Origin: Gnetum montanum
Lineage: Eukaryota > Streptophyta > Gnetopsida > Gnetales > Gnetaceae
DNA: 64,000 nucleotides
Reading direction: 5' to 3'
NCBI GenBank assembly: GCA_015680685.1
Contig: MNCI01034304.1
Location: forward strand, 30,489 to 94,488
Shown here piece by piece: positions 25,731-37,089 of the stretch (its first letter is position 1; every line of letters begins with the position of its first letter). Made by a program: the position numbers and the translations under genes. Under the pieces are notes generated by a model. The model was not told the DNA's origin. It was given only the letters and a program-made list of their open reading frames with translations, and made no database searches.

Positions 25731-25740
25731 TACCCCCATG
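25731..25740 (-). promoter_or_regulatory. Element U polypurine tract
   Basis: CATGGGGGTA (minus) abuts the 3' LTR start and would prime plus-strand DNA synthesis. The same string stands at this position in W, X and Y. Confidence 0.8.
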
Positions 25741-26297
25741 ACTGAATGAAAACTCGTCCTCGAGTTCCTTACAATAATATCGGGAAGGTATGGAATTATT
25801 GAGGGGAATGGAACTAATGGGATGGCATGTGAACGGATCATCATTACAAGACTTGACAAAATTGATGTTTGTGACAACAAGGGTGAACACCTTATTACAA
25901 TGACATCAGGCCTTAGTTGGCAACTCAGAAAGAGAGAGAGAAAGAAGTGTTGCTGCTGCCAACACCAAGATTGCGCCTTTGTTGTCCATCTGTAAGTGCG
26001 CCATCGATCTTGCTCCTTGCATAGCTACTTCAACGCTACTCCATTCCAAGTGTTTGCTCTAGATCCAATCTATTGTTTGTATGATCGCCATCTGCACACA
26101 CAACACAATCTTATATTAGCAAGGGTAAATGAATCATCCTGTAATTGATACCTTGCTTTAGTGTAGGTCCATTGGCTAGGTTGTGGTATGGCTAATATGG
26201 ATTTGGGGATATCTTAATAATGACTACTGAAGGTGTAGGGGTTAGGAAAGAATTAAAAAATTTAGGGCTAAGAGAAAATCGAAAAAATCGAGCCCTG

Positions 26298-26310
26298 TAC
26301 CCCCATGACT
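26298..26310 (-). promoter_or_regulatory. Second polypurine-tract copy in U
   Basis: AGTCATGGGGGTA (minus), a 13-base exact match to the canonical tract and its upstream bases, 567 bp further inside. Equivalent copies lie in X (about 44793-44806) and W (52251-52262). Confidence 0.6.
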
Positions 26311-27483
26311 AATCGCAAACCTCCGGTAGCATTAGAATGGAGAAGGAAAAATAGTAAGAAAGATTGATAAAAAGGAACAACTATGGCATCGATGAAATGG
26401 ATGTCAAGATGGAAATGAACAAAATAAAATTAATTGCAAAATGTTAAGGGAAAGAATTTAACTAATGCTCCAAATAGGAATGTTAGTGGATCCTCCCCAA
26501 AGCAGGCTCATGCCCTTAATGCCCTGACAAACCCACATTGAAAGAGTCCGTAGGCTCCAGGAATGTTATTTGGAACAAGAGTTAAAGTCTTAATCGTAAG
26601 AATTTACCAAAAAGAAAACAATGAAACAACCAAAATATATACACTAATGATACAATCGGCAATGAGGTGAACAATGGAGAGAAGGATGGAGAGAAGGAAA
26701 TGGAATGGAATCCCAAGAACAAGGTGGTGTACAGCCCCTTGTGTGTTTTATGATTTATGTGACTTTGCAAGTCTCATTCTAACTCCGGCCTCAAACCAAC
26801 CACATCCAGTGACTTCTCATCAATGCATTCGGCTGAACCATCCTCTTGAAGTAACAGGAATGCATCTTCCAAGAGCCACCACCATTCCGACCAAACAAAG
26901 AAGGGAATGGGAAGCAAGAAGGGCCTTAGTTAGAGGGAACACTTTTGGTTCCATAACTAGTGCTGGTAGCCCAAGTTTATTCGTCTAAGGGGTGTGCTTT
27001 GAATTCTCACTTTGTTTGTTTTTTTTTTTTTTTTGTGTTTTGTGTTTTTTTGTGTGAGAACCACCCCATGCAAAGACTTTTTATTTTTTTTGTCTCAGCT
27101 TCCGATAGTTGGGTAACATCGGAATAATAAGAAAACTCAAGAAGAAAAACATCCAAGCACCCAAGAGAATGACTAACACGAAAGCATCAAGTTCCCTTGA
27201 AGTCACACCCTTTTTAATCCCTGAGTCCTTCTTTAGTTTGAGAAATACCCAGTCACCGATTCATTTAAGTTCTTATTAGAAAGGGACTGTACATTTCCAA
27301 GCTGAGAGAGAGACCACAGAAACTGGTGGATGGATGGATGAAGTGGTCTCGTTGCCTGCCATATCAAAAGAAACATACCTTAGTATCAACAATGTAACTT
27401 AAAGGTAAAAACCAAACATTAGCAATCAATATGAAAATAGTTCATACCATCATTCCGAACACTTATTGGGTGAGAAAATTACA

Positions 27484-27660
27484 TGGTGGAACACACACAC
27501 ACACACATAGAATGGAAAAAGTATAACGATGTTGTATAACAAAAACTAGAAAAGTTAAAGAAATTTGTAAAACAAAAACTAGAAAAGTTAAAGAAATTTG
27601 TAAAACAAAAATGTGTAAGACAAAAACATGTAAAACAAAAACGTGTAAAACAAAAATTGA
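27484..27660. repeat. Minisatellite and (AC)n next to assembly gap
   Basis: An (AC)n run (about 27490-27508) is followed by two 33-bp units containing AACTAGAAAAGTTAAAGAAA and several 15-17-bp units of the GTGTAAAACAAAAAC type. The array runs into the N block, so it probably caused the gap. Confidence 0.75.
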
Positions 27661-28044
27661 NNNNNNNNNNNNNNNNNNNNNNNNNNNNNNNNNNNNNNNN
27701 NNNNNNNNNNNNNNNNNNNNNNNNNNNNNNNNNNNNNNNNNNNNNNNNNNNNNNNNNNNNNNNNNNNNNNNNNNNNNNNNNNNNNNNNNNNNNNNNNNNN
27801 NNNNNNNNNNNNNNNNNNNNNNNNNNNNNNNNNNNNNNNNNNNNNNNNNNNNNNNNNNNNNNNNNNNNNNNNNNNNNNNNNNNNNNNNNNNNNNNNNNNN
27901 NNNNNNNNNNNNNNNNNNNNNNNNNNNNNNNNNNNNNNNNNNNNNNNNNNNNNNNNNNNNNNNNNNNNNNNNNNNNNNNNNNNNNNNNNNNNNNNNNNNN
28001 NNNNNNNNNNNNNNNNNNNNNNNNNNNNNNNNNNNNNNNNNNNN
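27661..28044. other. Assembly gap (384 N)
   Basis: Unsequenced bases inside element U, covering the rest of protease and the junction with the 3' region. Any frame spanning it is meaningless. Confidence 0.99.
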
Positions 28045-28480
28045 AAGTCCCCTTCGTTGTTGTTAACTTCAATCACCAAAAAATCAGCTAGGTAAGACCA
28101 ACCACACACAGTGGTAATGATGTCCTATACCAATCCCAAGGGAATGGTGATGGACTGGTTTGCCAGCTCTAGTTGAATGTTGCTCTTCTTAAGTTGGGGT
28201 AGGTTCTAGGCGTGATACATCTCTCGTGAAATTAAGTTGACTCCGGAACCTGAGTCAAGAAGAGCCCTATGTGGTTTGTTCCTGGTGATTTAAGGGACTT
28301 CCAGGGTCAGTTAGTTTCCTAGGAAGGTGACCTACCTTAATCTAGTCGGTTACGGTATGCGTTAACATAACCATATGCGTTATGCTCTGTTGGACTGAAG
28401 GATGCTCCGAAGTGTTAGATGGTGGAGGAGTGTACATGGGCCCAACTGCTTGTTGTTGCGAGAGTTTGTCTGAAATTTTG
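28045..28480 (-). pseudogene. Element U aspartic protease (partial)
   Basis: On minus ALLDSGSGVNLISREMY (about 28265-28210) is a retropepsin active-site motif with D-S-G intact, and downstream the frame WSYLADFLVIEVNNNEGD runs into the N gap. Protease would cut the Gag polyprotein. A stop follows HA a few codons after the motif, so this copy is not functional. Confidence 0.75.
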
Positions 28481-30607
28481 GTTCTGAAGAAGGGTCTTCT
28501 CTTTTTATAGTTGTCAGAACTAGCAGCAAGTTGGATATTTACAGCTCTTGCAGCGTGACGTTGTTATGGTTGAGGAGGAAGTTCCCCTTGCATTGTTGGA
28601 GCAGGAGGTGTTACGGGAACTACTTGTGGTGGAAGAGGGGTGGATGGATTAGGAGGATGGTGTGGGTATGGAGTGTCTCCCGGAGGAGAAGGAGACCTTC
28701 TAAAGTACTCCCGAACTTGGTAGTAACAGTTGGGGGTTGTGTGACTCATAGAGTCACTTGGAGAAATCGGCTGCTACACATAATATCCATAAGGGTCAGG
28801 CTACCAGTAAGGGTGCTGATGTTTTGGTGATGGCATCCCCCATGATTGTGGGTATTGCCACTGTTGATGCTATCTGATGGGCTGTGGTGGAGTTCCACTT
28901 GGATAATACGTTAGTGGTTGGTGGAACTGCCTTGGGTTACCTTGTGGATAAGGTAACCTTCGAGGTGTTTGCTGTTGGTTGAGTCTTGGATTAAGTGCAT
29001 GCGCCCCAGACTCCTATAGATGTGAGATGATGGGGCAACATCCCTTAGGATGGTCATAGTGGCAGATCTCACATCCACCGTCATCGTCTGTGTCAGAGTC
29101 CACAGCCACATCGGAGTTAGTGATTTTTCCTTTACCCTTGTTATGTGCAGGGCCTAAATCTCTCCACTTTTTCTTACCTTTGTCACTACTTTGTTCTACC
29201 TTAGACTCTTCTACAATTTTTAAGACANGCATAAGTTCCAAGGGTTCTTCTAGTTTCATGCCTTAGCCCATCCACGATGTGGCAAAGTTGATCCCGCTGA
29301 GTGTACCCATGGCTCGGGAAAAGATGTAACAATGTGTAGTAGTGGGCCATGGCAGCATCCAAGGATTCATATATACCTTGCTTCCAGCCTTGGATCTGCT
29401 TACGCAAATTGGACACTCTGGAGTACGTTTGACACTTGTCGTTGAACAGTTTTAGCATTGTACTCCACCTCCTGATGGTTTCCGGTTCTAAGGACCAGTA
29501 CCAACTCTTTGCTTCTTTGGTGAGTGTCCTTGGGAACAACTTAAGTTTTTTCCACTCATTTTCTACATTTTGCAAGGCACATGCATCGTGGAATGCCTGT
29601 AAATGATTTTACAGATCAGCATTGTATCCCCCTTCAAATCATGGGACATTGTTCATGTCTAATTGTTTGATTCGACTATCTTTTAAATTCCTTTTGGGGA
29701 TCCTAACTACCTCTGTTATGTCAAGCATACTTCGGGGTGTGAGTAGGGGCTTGTCATGGTCATCTCTTTCATGACGCCTATGATGTTTACGTTATTCCCT
29801 ACTCTCCCTATGTCCTTGCCCTTGTCCTCTCTCTCGACTTTTTCGTCGAGGTCTCTCATTTTGTCTACCTTTATCCTCTCCGTTGTGTTCATGATGGATA
29901 TGCCTAGATGTGGAAGGAGAGGGTGAGTGATGTGAAGAAGGGGAAGAAGAAGGGGAACCATTGCCATGATAATGTTTCTTACCTTCTCTTTGGCTGCTAT
30001 GGCCTTGATCATGGTGACGATCTAAGTGCTCATCCCTAGCATGAGTGGTTGTTCCCTCTGTGAACAATTGGTGTTCACGGGCATCAGAACCATGGTTATG
30101 TATCATTGATTGTAGATTTTGATACCCAACCTCCTCACCATCGTTAGGAGGGGGAACATCATTTGTTAAAGAACCTGTGATAAGGGGTTCCTCATCTCCT
30201 ATTTTGCTAAGGATGTGTGGGGCTTTTTCCTTCAGAAAAGTATGTTGACTCTCTTGCCTTAAGTCCCTCATATGTTGGGCATTTGTGGGATAATAATCCC
30301 TCATGTCAAAATCTTCCACAACGTATTCAGCATATAATTTAGTTATGCCTATCTGTGCCAAGGCACGGAAAAGCATGCGAGAGACTGACCAATCTAGGGG
30401 TAACACGATGTTACCTTGCAATTCTCTCCATTGCAGCTATTCAACTTGATGGAGGATAAAGGTGAAGTCTGGAATATACTCATCGGGATGAGTATAAACT
30501 ATCTTGTATTGTTTAGGACTTGGATGATTTCAGCTATGTGTTTTATGTTGCCGATTGTCTCGTGTATGGTCCTTAGGTGGTGAGTTGCTCTTATGAGAAG
30601 AAGACAT
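28480..30607 (-). pseudogene. Element U gag
   Basis: Starts MSSSHKSNSPP at 30607. Segments include EGNIVLPLDWSV-like sequence with the N-terminal AEYVVEDFDMRDY block (30421-29792, numerous frame breaks later), the retrotransposon-gag core (WKKLKLFPRTLTKEAKSWYW ... FPSHGYTQRDQLCHIVDGLR, 29575-29240), and the Cys/His knuckle CEICHYDHPKGCCP (about 29075-29030). Gag would form the particle that packages element RNA. Relative to W, about 275 bp are missing exactly at the single N (29228). Stops and frameshifts make it a pseudogene. Confidence 0.8.
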
Positions 30608-30730
30608 TTTTATCGGTGTGCTAATTCACCGTTATATAAATTTTTTCTTTTGATTAACCCAAAGGTTCGTTAAGGCTCACAACGATGTAAATGATATCCT
30701 TTATGTTCTATTTAGCGCAAAAACACTTAG

Positions 30731-30749
30731 TCCCCAGCAACGGTGCTAA
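30731..30749 (-). promoter_or_regulatory. Element U primer-binding site (tRNA-Asp-like)
   Basis: TTAGCACCGTTGCTGGGGA (minus) directly follows the 5' LTR. It resembles TGGCGCCGTTGCCGGGGA, complementary to the plant tRNA-Asp 3' end and used by Athila elements; differences are mostly transitions. Confidence 0.75.
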
Positions 30750-31716
30750 TGATGAGTGGCGAGGTACCCCTACACTCAACCATATGAAACGAGTGTAGCA
30801 CGTGCGATCCGGTCGAACTACGTAGACTAAATGCCTACATGCCCCATGGAACACTTGGGGTTAATCATTCGTTGTCTTCCCAGACTTACTTGTGTTTGTC
30901 ACGGTGTATGGTTAAGTAAGTCTGAGGTATATGATTTTTATATCTTTTATGTGTTTTATGTCTTCTATGCTATTGAGGTGAAGGGTTGAGAAACTAGCTA
31001 ACTCTAACTAATGAACTAAGTCTAAATTAACTAGCATCAACATCCGTTCCCACTTACTGTACACACCCTGAATTATGCAATCGCGGCTACCAAACGCTAA
31101 TCGTTACTGGGATCACCATGCGTAACGCACGTGCTCGAAGTGGTCATACTGAGGCACTTAACTAGCCTAAACGTGATAAGAATATGTTCCTTGGCTATAT
31201 GTACACATCCTTGAATGCTCGTAACCAAGTTGTACTTATCCCGTGTTCTAGGAGATAAGGGTGAGAGAGACTAATCGCGATGAGCAGCCGATTCCTTGAT
31301 TAGCTGTACACATCCGTAAATGCTCGTAATCAAGTCGTACTCATGCCGCGCTACTGCAGGTAATAAATAACATGTAATAAATAACAAGTAATAAATCCTA
31401 TTCCATGCACTGCAAGGGTTATCCACAAAGCTCATCTTTATTGCCATACACAGCTTGCGTTTAGGTACAATGTTGCTCGAATAAAGATCCGTTCACTTGG
31501 GGACTCCTACGGCGGGCACATGGAAAATATTCTATCTTTGGAGTGATCAATTTGCCAGAGTTTTCCTACTTTTAGCTTAGGATGGGAAATAAGGGGAGTG
31601 TCACCTCTTATTTATAGATTTGGCAGTGGACCACGATATTGTGTACGCGACATCGCAGGGGACGACGCGATATCGCGGCGGCTGCGATATTGTGTACACA
31701 ATATCGCATCTCATTA
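30750..31716 (-). repeat. Element U 5' LTR
   Basis: 967 bp, beginning TGATGAGTGG and ending ..CATCTCATTA, so the last dinucleotide has decayed from CA to TA. The TATA-like TATAAATAAG (minus strand) lies near 31610-31620, and the GATATCGC-type array lies between it and the LTR end. Confidence 0.9.
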
Positions 31717-31721
31717 GTTAT

Positions 31722-32482
31722 TATGCATGTGAGTGGTTATGAGTAGTAGCCCCTCTCAACCAACTAAAAAGGCCAAATGCTATAGTCTTTCATTTATTAG
31801 TGCAAGCAACTACTCTTCCTACAAAATTTTTCTTTTCTAATCCCATAAGAGCACCTCCACAAAATAAGTTTTAAAGGACTCAATTTGTAGCCTCAAATGG
31901 TCTTCAATTTAATACAGCCTTACTTAAGTCAATGATAATGACATGATGAGGCACAATTTTCCAATTGAAAATAGACTTAGCCTACCACACACAAACCAAG
32001 AATGATAGCAAAGTGATAGAAACATTGAGATTAAATGCTAAAATTAACTAAGTATTTACTACTAAAAAATAAACTAAGATGAAGGATGAACTATGAGAAA
32101 TGAAACAAAGTTTAAGTGTAAAACATGAATAAAGGAGGAGAAAGTATTAAAATATAAAGAACTATGACATAGGGAAATGGATTTCTGTTCCCTTCCCAAA
32201 TAATAAAAATGCTTTATTGCTAAAAAATAAGTGTTTACCTCCTATAGAGGGTCAAACTATAAGTGCTAGTGAAAAAACATAAGCATAATAAAGGAGTCTA
32301 ATTTGTGAACAAAGTATGGATTTGGAGAGTGGAATTGAACCTTTAGAGGGTAGGCATATGGATGGAGAAGTTGGAAAAGTTGTCTGAAATCAAATTAGGG
32401 CCAAAATTGGGTTGTTTTAGCTAAGTTTCCTAGGATTGATGTTGATGCTAAAAAACTCTAATTGTGGGATGCTGACACTAAT
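31722..32482. other. Flank between elements U and Y
   Basis: AT-rich, no ORF. The first 40 bases (TATGCATGTGAGTGG...) resemble the 45 bases left of U (TATGCTAATTGCGAGTGG...), so U landed between two tandem copies of a short repeat. Confidence 0.5.
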
Positions 32483-32754
32483 TGATGAGTAGTGAGTACC
32501 TTGATGCCCAACCATATGAATCACAAGTGTTCATGCATGATTCGATTGAATTCTATGGATGGGACTAGGTGTGACATCTAGATTGTTAAGCATTGATTGC
32601 AAGATGTTGTCTTCCCACTTGGACTAGTGGTAGCTTTGTCACATATGGTTTAGTCCAAAGTGAGGCATATGATAATTGATGTTGTTGTCGCCTTGCACTA
32701 ATCTTGATAGTAATAGAAAAATTAATTCTTTAATCTAACTAATGAAGTGTAAAA
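32483..32754 (-). repeat. Element Y LTR, left fragment
   Basis: Begins TGATGAGTAG, is preceded by ctaat, and matches the start of solo LTR V block by block (GACTAG, ATAGTTAG-like, GTTGTCTTCCC, ATATGGTTTAGTC). It is broken off by element Z and resumes at 42243. Confidence 0.75.
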
Positions 32755-33612
32755 GTGTTGCGTCAACATAGTGTTGGTTGATCGATGGGGCCACGTTGAC
32801 ATAGTGTTGCCCCATTGATGGGGCTACGCCAACGTAGTGTTTACTGTGTTCACAAGGCCTTGTTGACATAGCCCCATAATAAAGTCTATAAATACATGCT
32901 CACCAGCCATGTTTAGGGATATCTTGTCATAGTTGTAGTAGAGCTCTTGCAATTTTGTCATTTGGCAATTAGAATATTTTTTTGAGTGCTTGCAGCAGGA
33001 GTTAGAAAGTGTACAGATCTTTATTTAAGCACTGATGTACTTGAGCACACTAGTGTGAATAGCAATAAAGATGAGCCTTTTGATCAAACCTTGCAGCACT
33101 TGGAATAGATTAATTATTTATTTTTACATTTACTATTTTCATTAATTAAGTAATTAATTAAGATAAGTAAGACTTTAATTAATTAACTAAGTAAGCTAAA
33201 TAGATCAAATACATAAGTACGACCACTTCTAGCATAACATACAACGCTTGGTAACCCATTAGTGTTGTATGCGTTTAAGATGTGTATGGAAAGTGGGACC
33301 AAATGCTTATGTTAGGATAGTTAGTTATTAATTAGCAATTAGATTACTTAAATTGGTTAATAAATTGAGTTTCAACTTATTATTAAGCGTAGATGAATAA
33401 AATATAAAATAATAAAATCATGTGCCCCAATTACACTTAACCATACAACTAAGCTTCACAAGTGTAGTTGGGAAGACAATGACCATCACAATTAGGTTTC
33501 ACCTCCCATAACCAGTGTACTTAGGAACTTAAGGTCTATAGAATTCCATTGGATTACATGTGAATGCGTATAATTTGTATGGTTGGACATAGGGTATACT
33601 CACCGCTCATCA
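32755..33612 (+). repeat. Element Z 5' LTR (left edge approximate)
   Basis: Ends CTCATCA before the primer site. It has TATAAATACA at about 32888, AATAAAG at about 33062 and the family's R/U5 block. Its upstream part replaces the GATATCGC array of relatives with repeats of CAACATAGTGTTG and GGGGC(C/T)ACG (32760-32880). Confidence 0.7.
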
Positions 33613-33632
33613 TTGGTGTTATTTTCGAGGAA
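33613..33632 (+). promoter_or_regulatory. Element Z primer-binding site, decayed
   Basis: TTGGTGTTATTTTCGAGGAA follows the LTR end and aligns with the tRNA-Asp-like site of W (TTGGTGCTGTTGCCAAGGAC). Confidence 0.55.
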
Positions 33633-33775
33633 TTTTTGTTTGTTACGTGCGCTATATAGGATTTAGTAAAAAATTATTTAACATCATTCGAGCAAACCCT
33701 AGAGTCATATCATACATCAAAATAACTACAACAATTATAAGAAAGCACACTACATTTCTTGTCTTCTAATACAAG

Positions 33776-36290
33776 ATGTCTTCTTCTCACAGGAGTGATT
33801 CTTTGCCCAAGTTTGACAAAGGGAATCAATAGGTGCCCCAACAATATAGAGTGATATATGCTCATCCTAATGAGTATGTACCCAATTTCACCTTCATCCT
33901 ACACTAGGATGAACAAGTGTGGTGGTGAGACATGGAGGGAAACATTGTGTTGCCACCTTGTTGATCCATTCCTATGATGCTCCAAAAAAATCTTATCTAG
34001 TTAGGCATTCAAGTGCTTCATGCTAAATATGTTGTGCAGGATAGTAATGCAAGGGATTATCATCCGACTGATGCACAATGTTTGAGGGATCAACAACTAA
34101 CGTAGTGTTACAAATCTATGAAGGGAAAGTGGTCCAATGATTCACCATTCTTGATGTACCAAAAAGATGGTGGAGAACCCTTCTTTGGGGATTTTCCATA
34201 TAGAGAGACTCTTCTCTTTGACTTTGGTGAAGGAGGTTAAAACTAGAACTTACAATCCATGATACATAATCCTGGTTTTGGTAAGAACTAATCCCATGAA
34301 AAAGGGGGATCCAAGCAGGAGAGTCATGATAGGGATGCGGGCAAGTAGCATGATCATGGTCGTGACCACCGAAGAGGGGGTGGCAGGCATTGTGATGATG
34401 CTAGTTCTCCTTCTTGTTCATCTTATTCATTATCTTCTTCCTCTTCTGGCTTTGAGCGCAATTGTAGGGGATGTGATTGTGATGGAGGTGACCAACGAGA
34501 TTGAGATGATCATAGGGACCATTGGGCAAGTTAAGATCTAGGGCATGGGAATTTAAGAGAGATCCATTACCATGAATGGAGGGGTAGGAAAGGGCATTGT
34601 AGGAACCATATTCATGGTTATGATGAGCCTTTGCTTGGTACTTGAAGTATGCTAAATATTGTAGAGGTTGTGAGAATTTCAACAAGGCACGTAAAGGGTA
34701 GCTAGATCAACAGGCTAGACATGAATAACAATCCCAAGTTTGAGGGGGGATATAACTCAGATCTATAGAACTATTTTTAGGCTTTTCACGATGCTTGTGC
34801 CTTGCAAAATATAGAAAAAAATTGGCAAAAGCTTAAGTTGTTTCCCAAGGCACTCATTAAAGAAGCAGAAAGCTAGCACCAATCCTTGGAGCTAGAATCA
34901 ATCCATAAATGGATTACAATGCTCAAACTATTCAATGACAAGTATCAAACGTACTTTTGAGTGTCTAATTTGAGAAGGTAAATCCAAGGTTGGAAGCAAG
35001 AAACACATGAGTCCTTGGATGTCATCATGGACAGATATTATTCCTTATTACACTAATGCCCTGGCCATGATTACTCTTAGTAGGAACAACTTTGTCACAT
35101 CATAGATGGGCTTCATTCTAAAATGAGAAGAACTCTTGGAATTTATGCCTAGGGAAGACTATTCAAATTAAGAGCCTATCACGTCCAAAGGTTGATCAAG
35201 CAAGTAGCAAAAGAAGAAGGAGAGTTGAGGAAATGCAAAAGTGCAAAAGAATACAACCAAGATCCTTCCATTCATAAGAGGGAGGTTTGATTTTGTGATA
35301 GTGAGGAGGAATCATCACTTGATGAGGTGGTGAATAGGAAAATCATGTTGATTCAAAAAATTTACTTTTGAAATTTTGGCTAAGGTAGATCAGTTATGAG
35401 ACTTTATGGATACTAGATTTCAAGCTATCTTGAAAATTGCTAAAGAGTGTAAAGAAAAAGGTAGTGATCATAACCATAGAAGATGAAAGGAAGTTGAACG
35501 TGCCAATCAAAGGGATAAGGGTAAGATTGATGGAGTAGAGAAAGTTACCAAGATTGAATTAGATGATGATGGTGGGTGTGACACTTGCTAATATGAACAT
35601 CCTAAGGGATGTTGCCCCATCGTGTCACACTTACAGGAGTCTAGGGTGTATGCTTTGAAACCACAACTACCAAAAATACAAACACTTAAAAGATTACCTT
35701 ATCCTCAAGGCAACCTTAGATAGTTCCATTAGCAACACCAATATTATCCAAGTGGAACTCCACCACAACTGTATGAGCAATATCAATAGTGGCACCAATC
35801 ATAGTCATGGGGGATGTCATCGCCAAGGCAGCAGTATCCTTATAGATAACCAAATCCATATGAGTATTATGTTCATCGATCCCTATCTCTACATGACTCT
35901 TCCAGTTACGTTTCTCCTTTCCAACATTACAACTACCCTCTCAAATATTATAGAGCTTATTCTCCACATTCTAGGAGGGATACCACATTCTATCCTTATC
36001 CTCCTTCTGTTCCTACACTTATTCCTCCACCCTCAATGCAGCTACCTTATGCTTCATCCATGTAGGGTAAACTTCTAGTCTAGCCATAACAACAAAATGC
36101 TACAATGGCCATCAATCTGCAACTAGTTCATCAATTGAGTAGTTTGGAGCCTCATGCTCATAAAAGATCATTCTTCTAACACAATAACCCTACTAAGCTG
36201 TCATAAACTCAAGCAGTTAGTCACCCTACTCCTACCTCATCCTCTACAAATCATTTCATTGGGAACACTTCAAACCAAATTCCACAAAAA
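33776..36290 (+). pseudogene. Element Z gag
   Basis: Starts MSSSHRSDSLPKF at 33776 and quickly meets stops. Recognisable blocks: VIYAHPNEYVPNFTFILH, EGNIVLPP, HAKYVVQDSNARDYHP, QSMIHNPGF, the gag core near 34790-35150, and the knuckle CDTC*YEHPKGCCP at about 35580. The remaining C-terminal part is Pro/Gln-rich. Confidence 0.7.
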
Positions 36291-36299
36291 ATCCATACT

Positions 36300-36800
36300 G
36301 TTGTGCTAACTCATGTTGTATCTGATTGGATCTGGGCTAGCAACCTTCACAGAAAATTAGCTAATCTTGGGAGTCCTCTTATTTAGTTATAGATTGCTAG
36401 GAATGAACCATGTAAAGGTCTTCTTAATTTAGGTTTTAGTGTGAACTTGATTTCTCATGAGATGTATATTTCCTGGAGCCTACCACCTCTCAAGAAGAGT
36501 AATATTTGATTAGAATTGATAGACCAATGCATTACTATTCCATTGGGATTGGTAGAAGACATTGTGACCATTGTTTGTAGGTGGTCTTATCTTGTTGATT
36601 TCCTAGTAATCAAGGTTGAGAACTATAAGGGGGACTTCCCAATCATTATGGGAAGGACATGGCTAAGCACTATTGATGCAAGAATGGATATCAGAGATCT
36701 TTCCCTGGAGATATCTAAGGAAAATGCATTTGGAAATATCGAGAAGAAGAAAGTTCAATGCATTGCGTACAACAATACTGAGTGCAATTGCGTGTAAAAG
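36300..36800 (+). pseudogene. Element Z protease
   Basis: The frame from about 36516 reads ITIPLGLVEDIV ... DFLVIKVENYKGDFPIIMGR, the flap and C-terminal part of a retropepsin. The active-site block near 36430 reads LNLGFSVNLISHEMY, so the catalytic Asp of DSG is lost. Confidence 0.7.
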
Positions 36801-37089
36801 CACTGGTTCATGAAATGAGCATATATTTCTACATGTAGGAAATGTGCACATGAAGCAGATATTCAAAGGTGTCTATATGTGGTAGCCACAAAACAAGAGG
36901 GTACCCAATGGTTGATTGCTAATTTTGAAAGTAGCACAATGTGCATAGAACCTACCGAGAGCTTGACATGCGCTTATGTCACAAGCATGGATGAACTAGA
37001 GCAAGTTCATCACCAACTCTCTAATGATGAAAACAATGATACCAATTGGGAAGAGTTGGAGATCCTTGAGAATTTCAAATACCCCTAAA

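Larger units (their letters stand above)
25741..27660 (-). other. Element U 3' region, mostly non-coding
   Basis: Homologous to 44223-45669/53630-54060 in X and 50946-52817 in W. It includes the inter-tract segment, a degenerate block reading LLLQEDGSAECI and KSLDVVGLR near 26770-26860, the T-rich stretch at 27011-27055, and the minisatellite before the gap. No intact ORF. Confidence 0.6.
24776..31716 (-). mobile_element. Element U: Athila/Tat-like Ty3 LTR retrotransposon, gag-protease only, TSD gttat
   Basis: Two LTRs (24776-25730 and 30750-31716) in direct orientation are flanked by the exact duplication gttat (24771-24775, 31717-31721). Reading on minus: 5' LTR (right), primer site like tRNA-Asp, gag (30607 to about 28450), protease with an intact DSG (about 28245), an N gap, about 2 kb of 3' sequence homologous to that of X and W, polypurine tract CATGGGGGTA, and 3' LTR (left). 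No RT, RNase H or integrase is seen, and the 384-N gap is too short for about 2.9 kb of pol if its size is right. Gag has stops and a deletion, so the copy is dead. Confidence 0.88.

Noticed and set aside
26674-26988. 104-codon frame on plus
   Set aside because: Antisense to the post-integrase region of element U; not conserved as a frame in W or X.
27479-28109. Four long frames across 27479-28109
   Set aside because: They exist only because N bases contain no stops.
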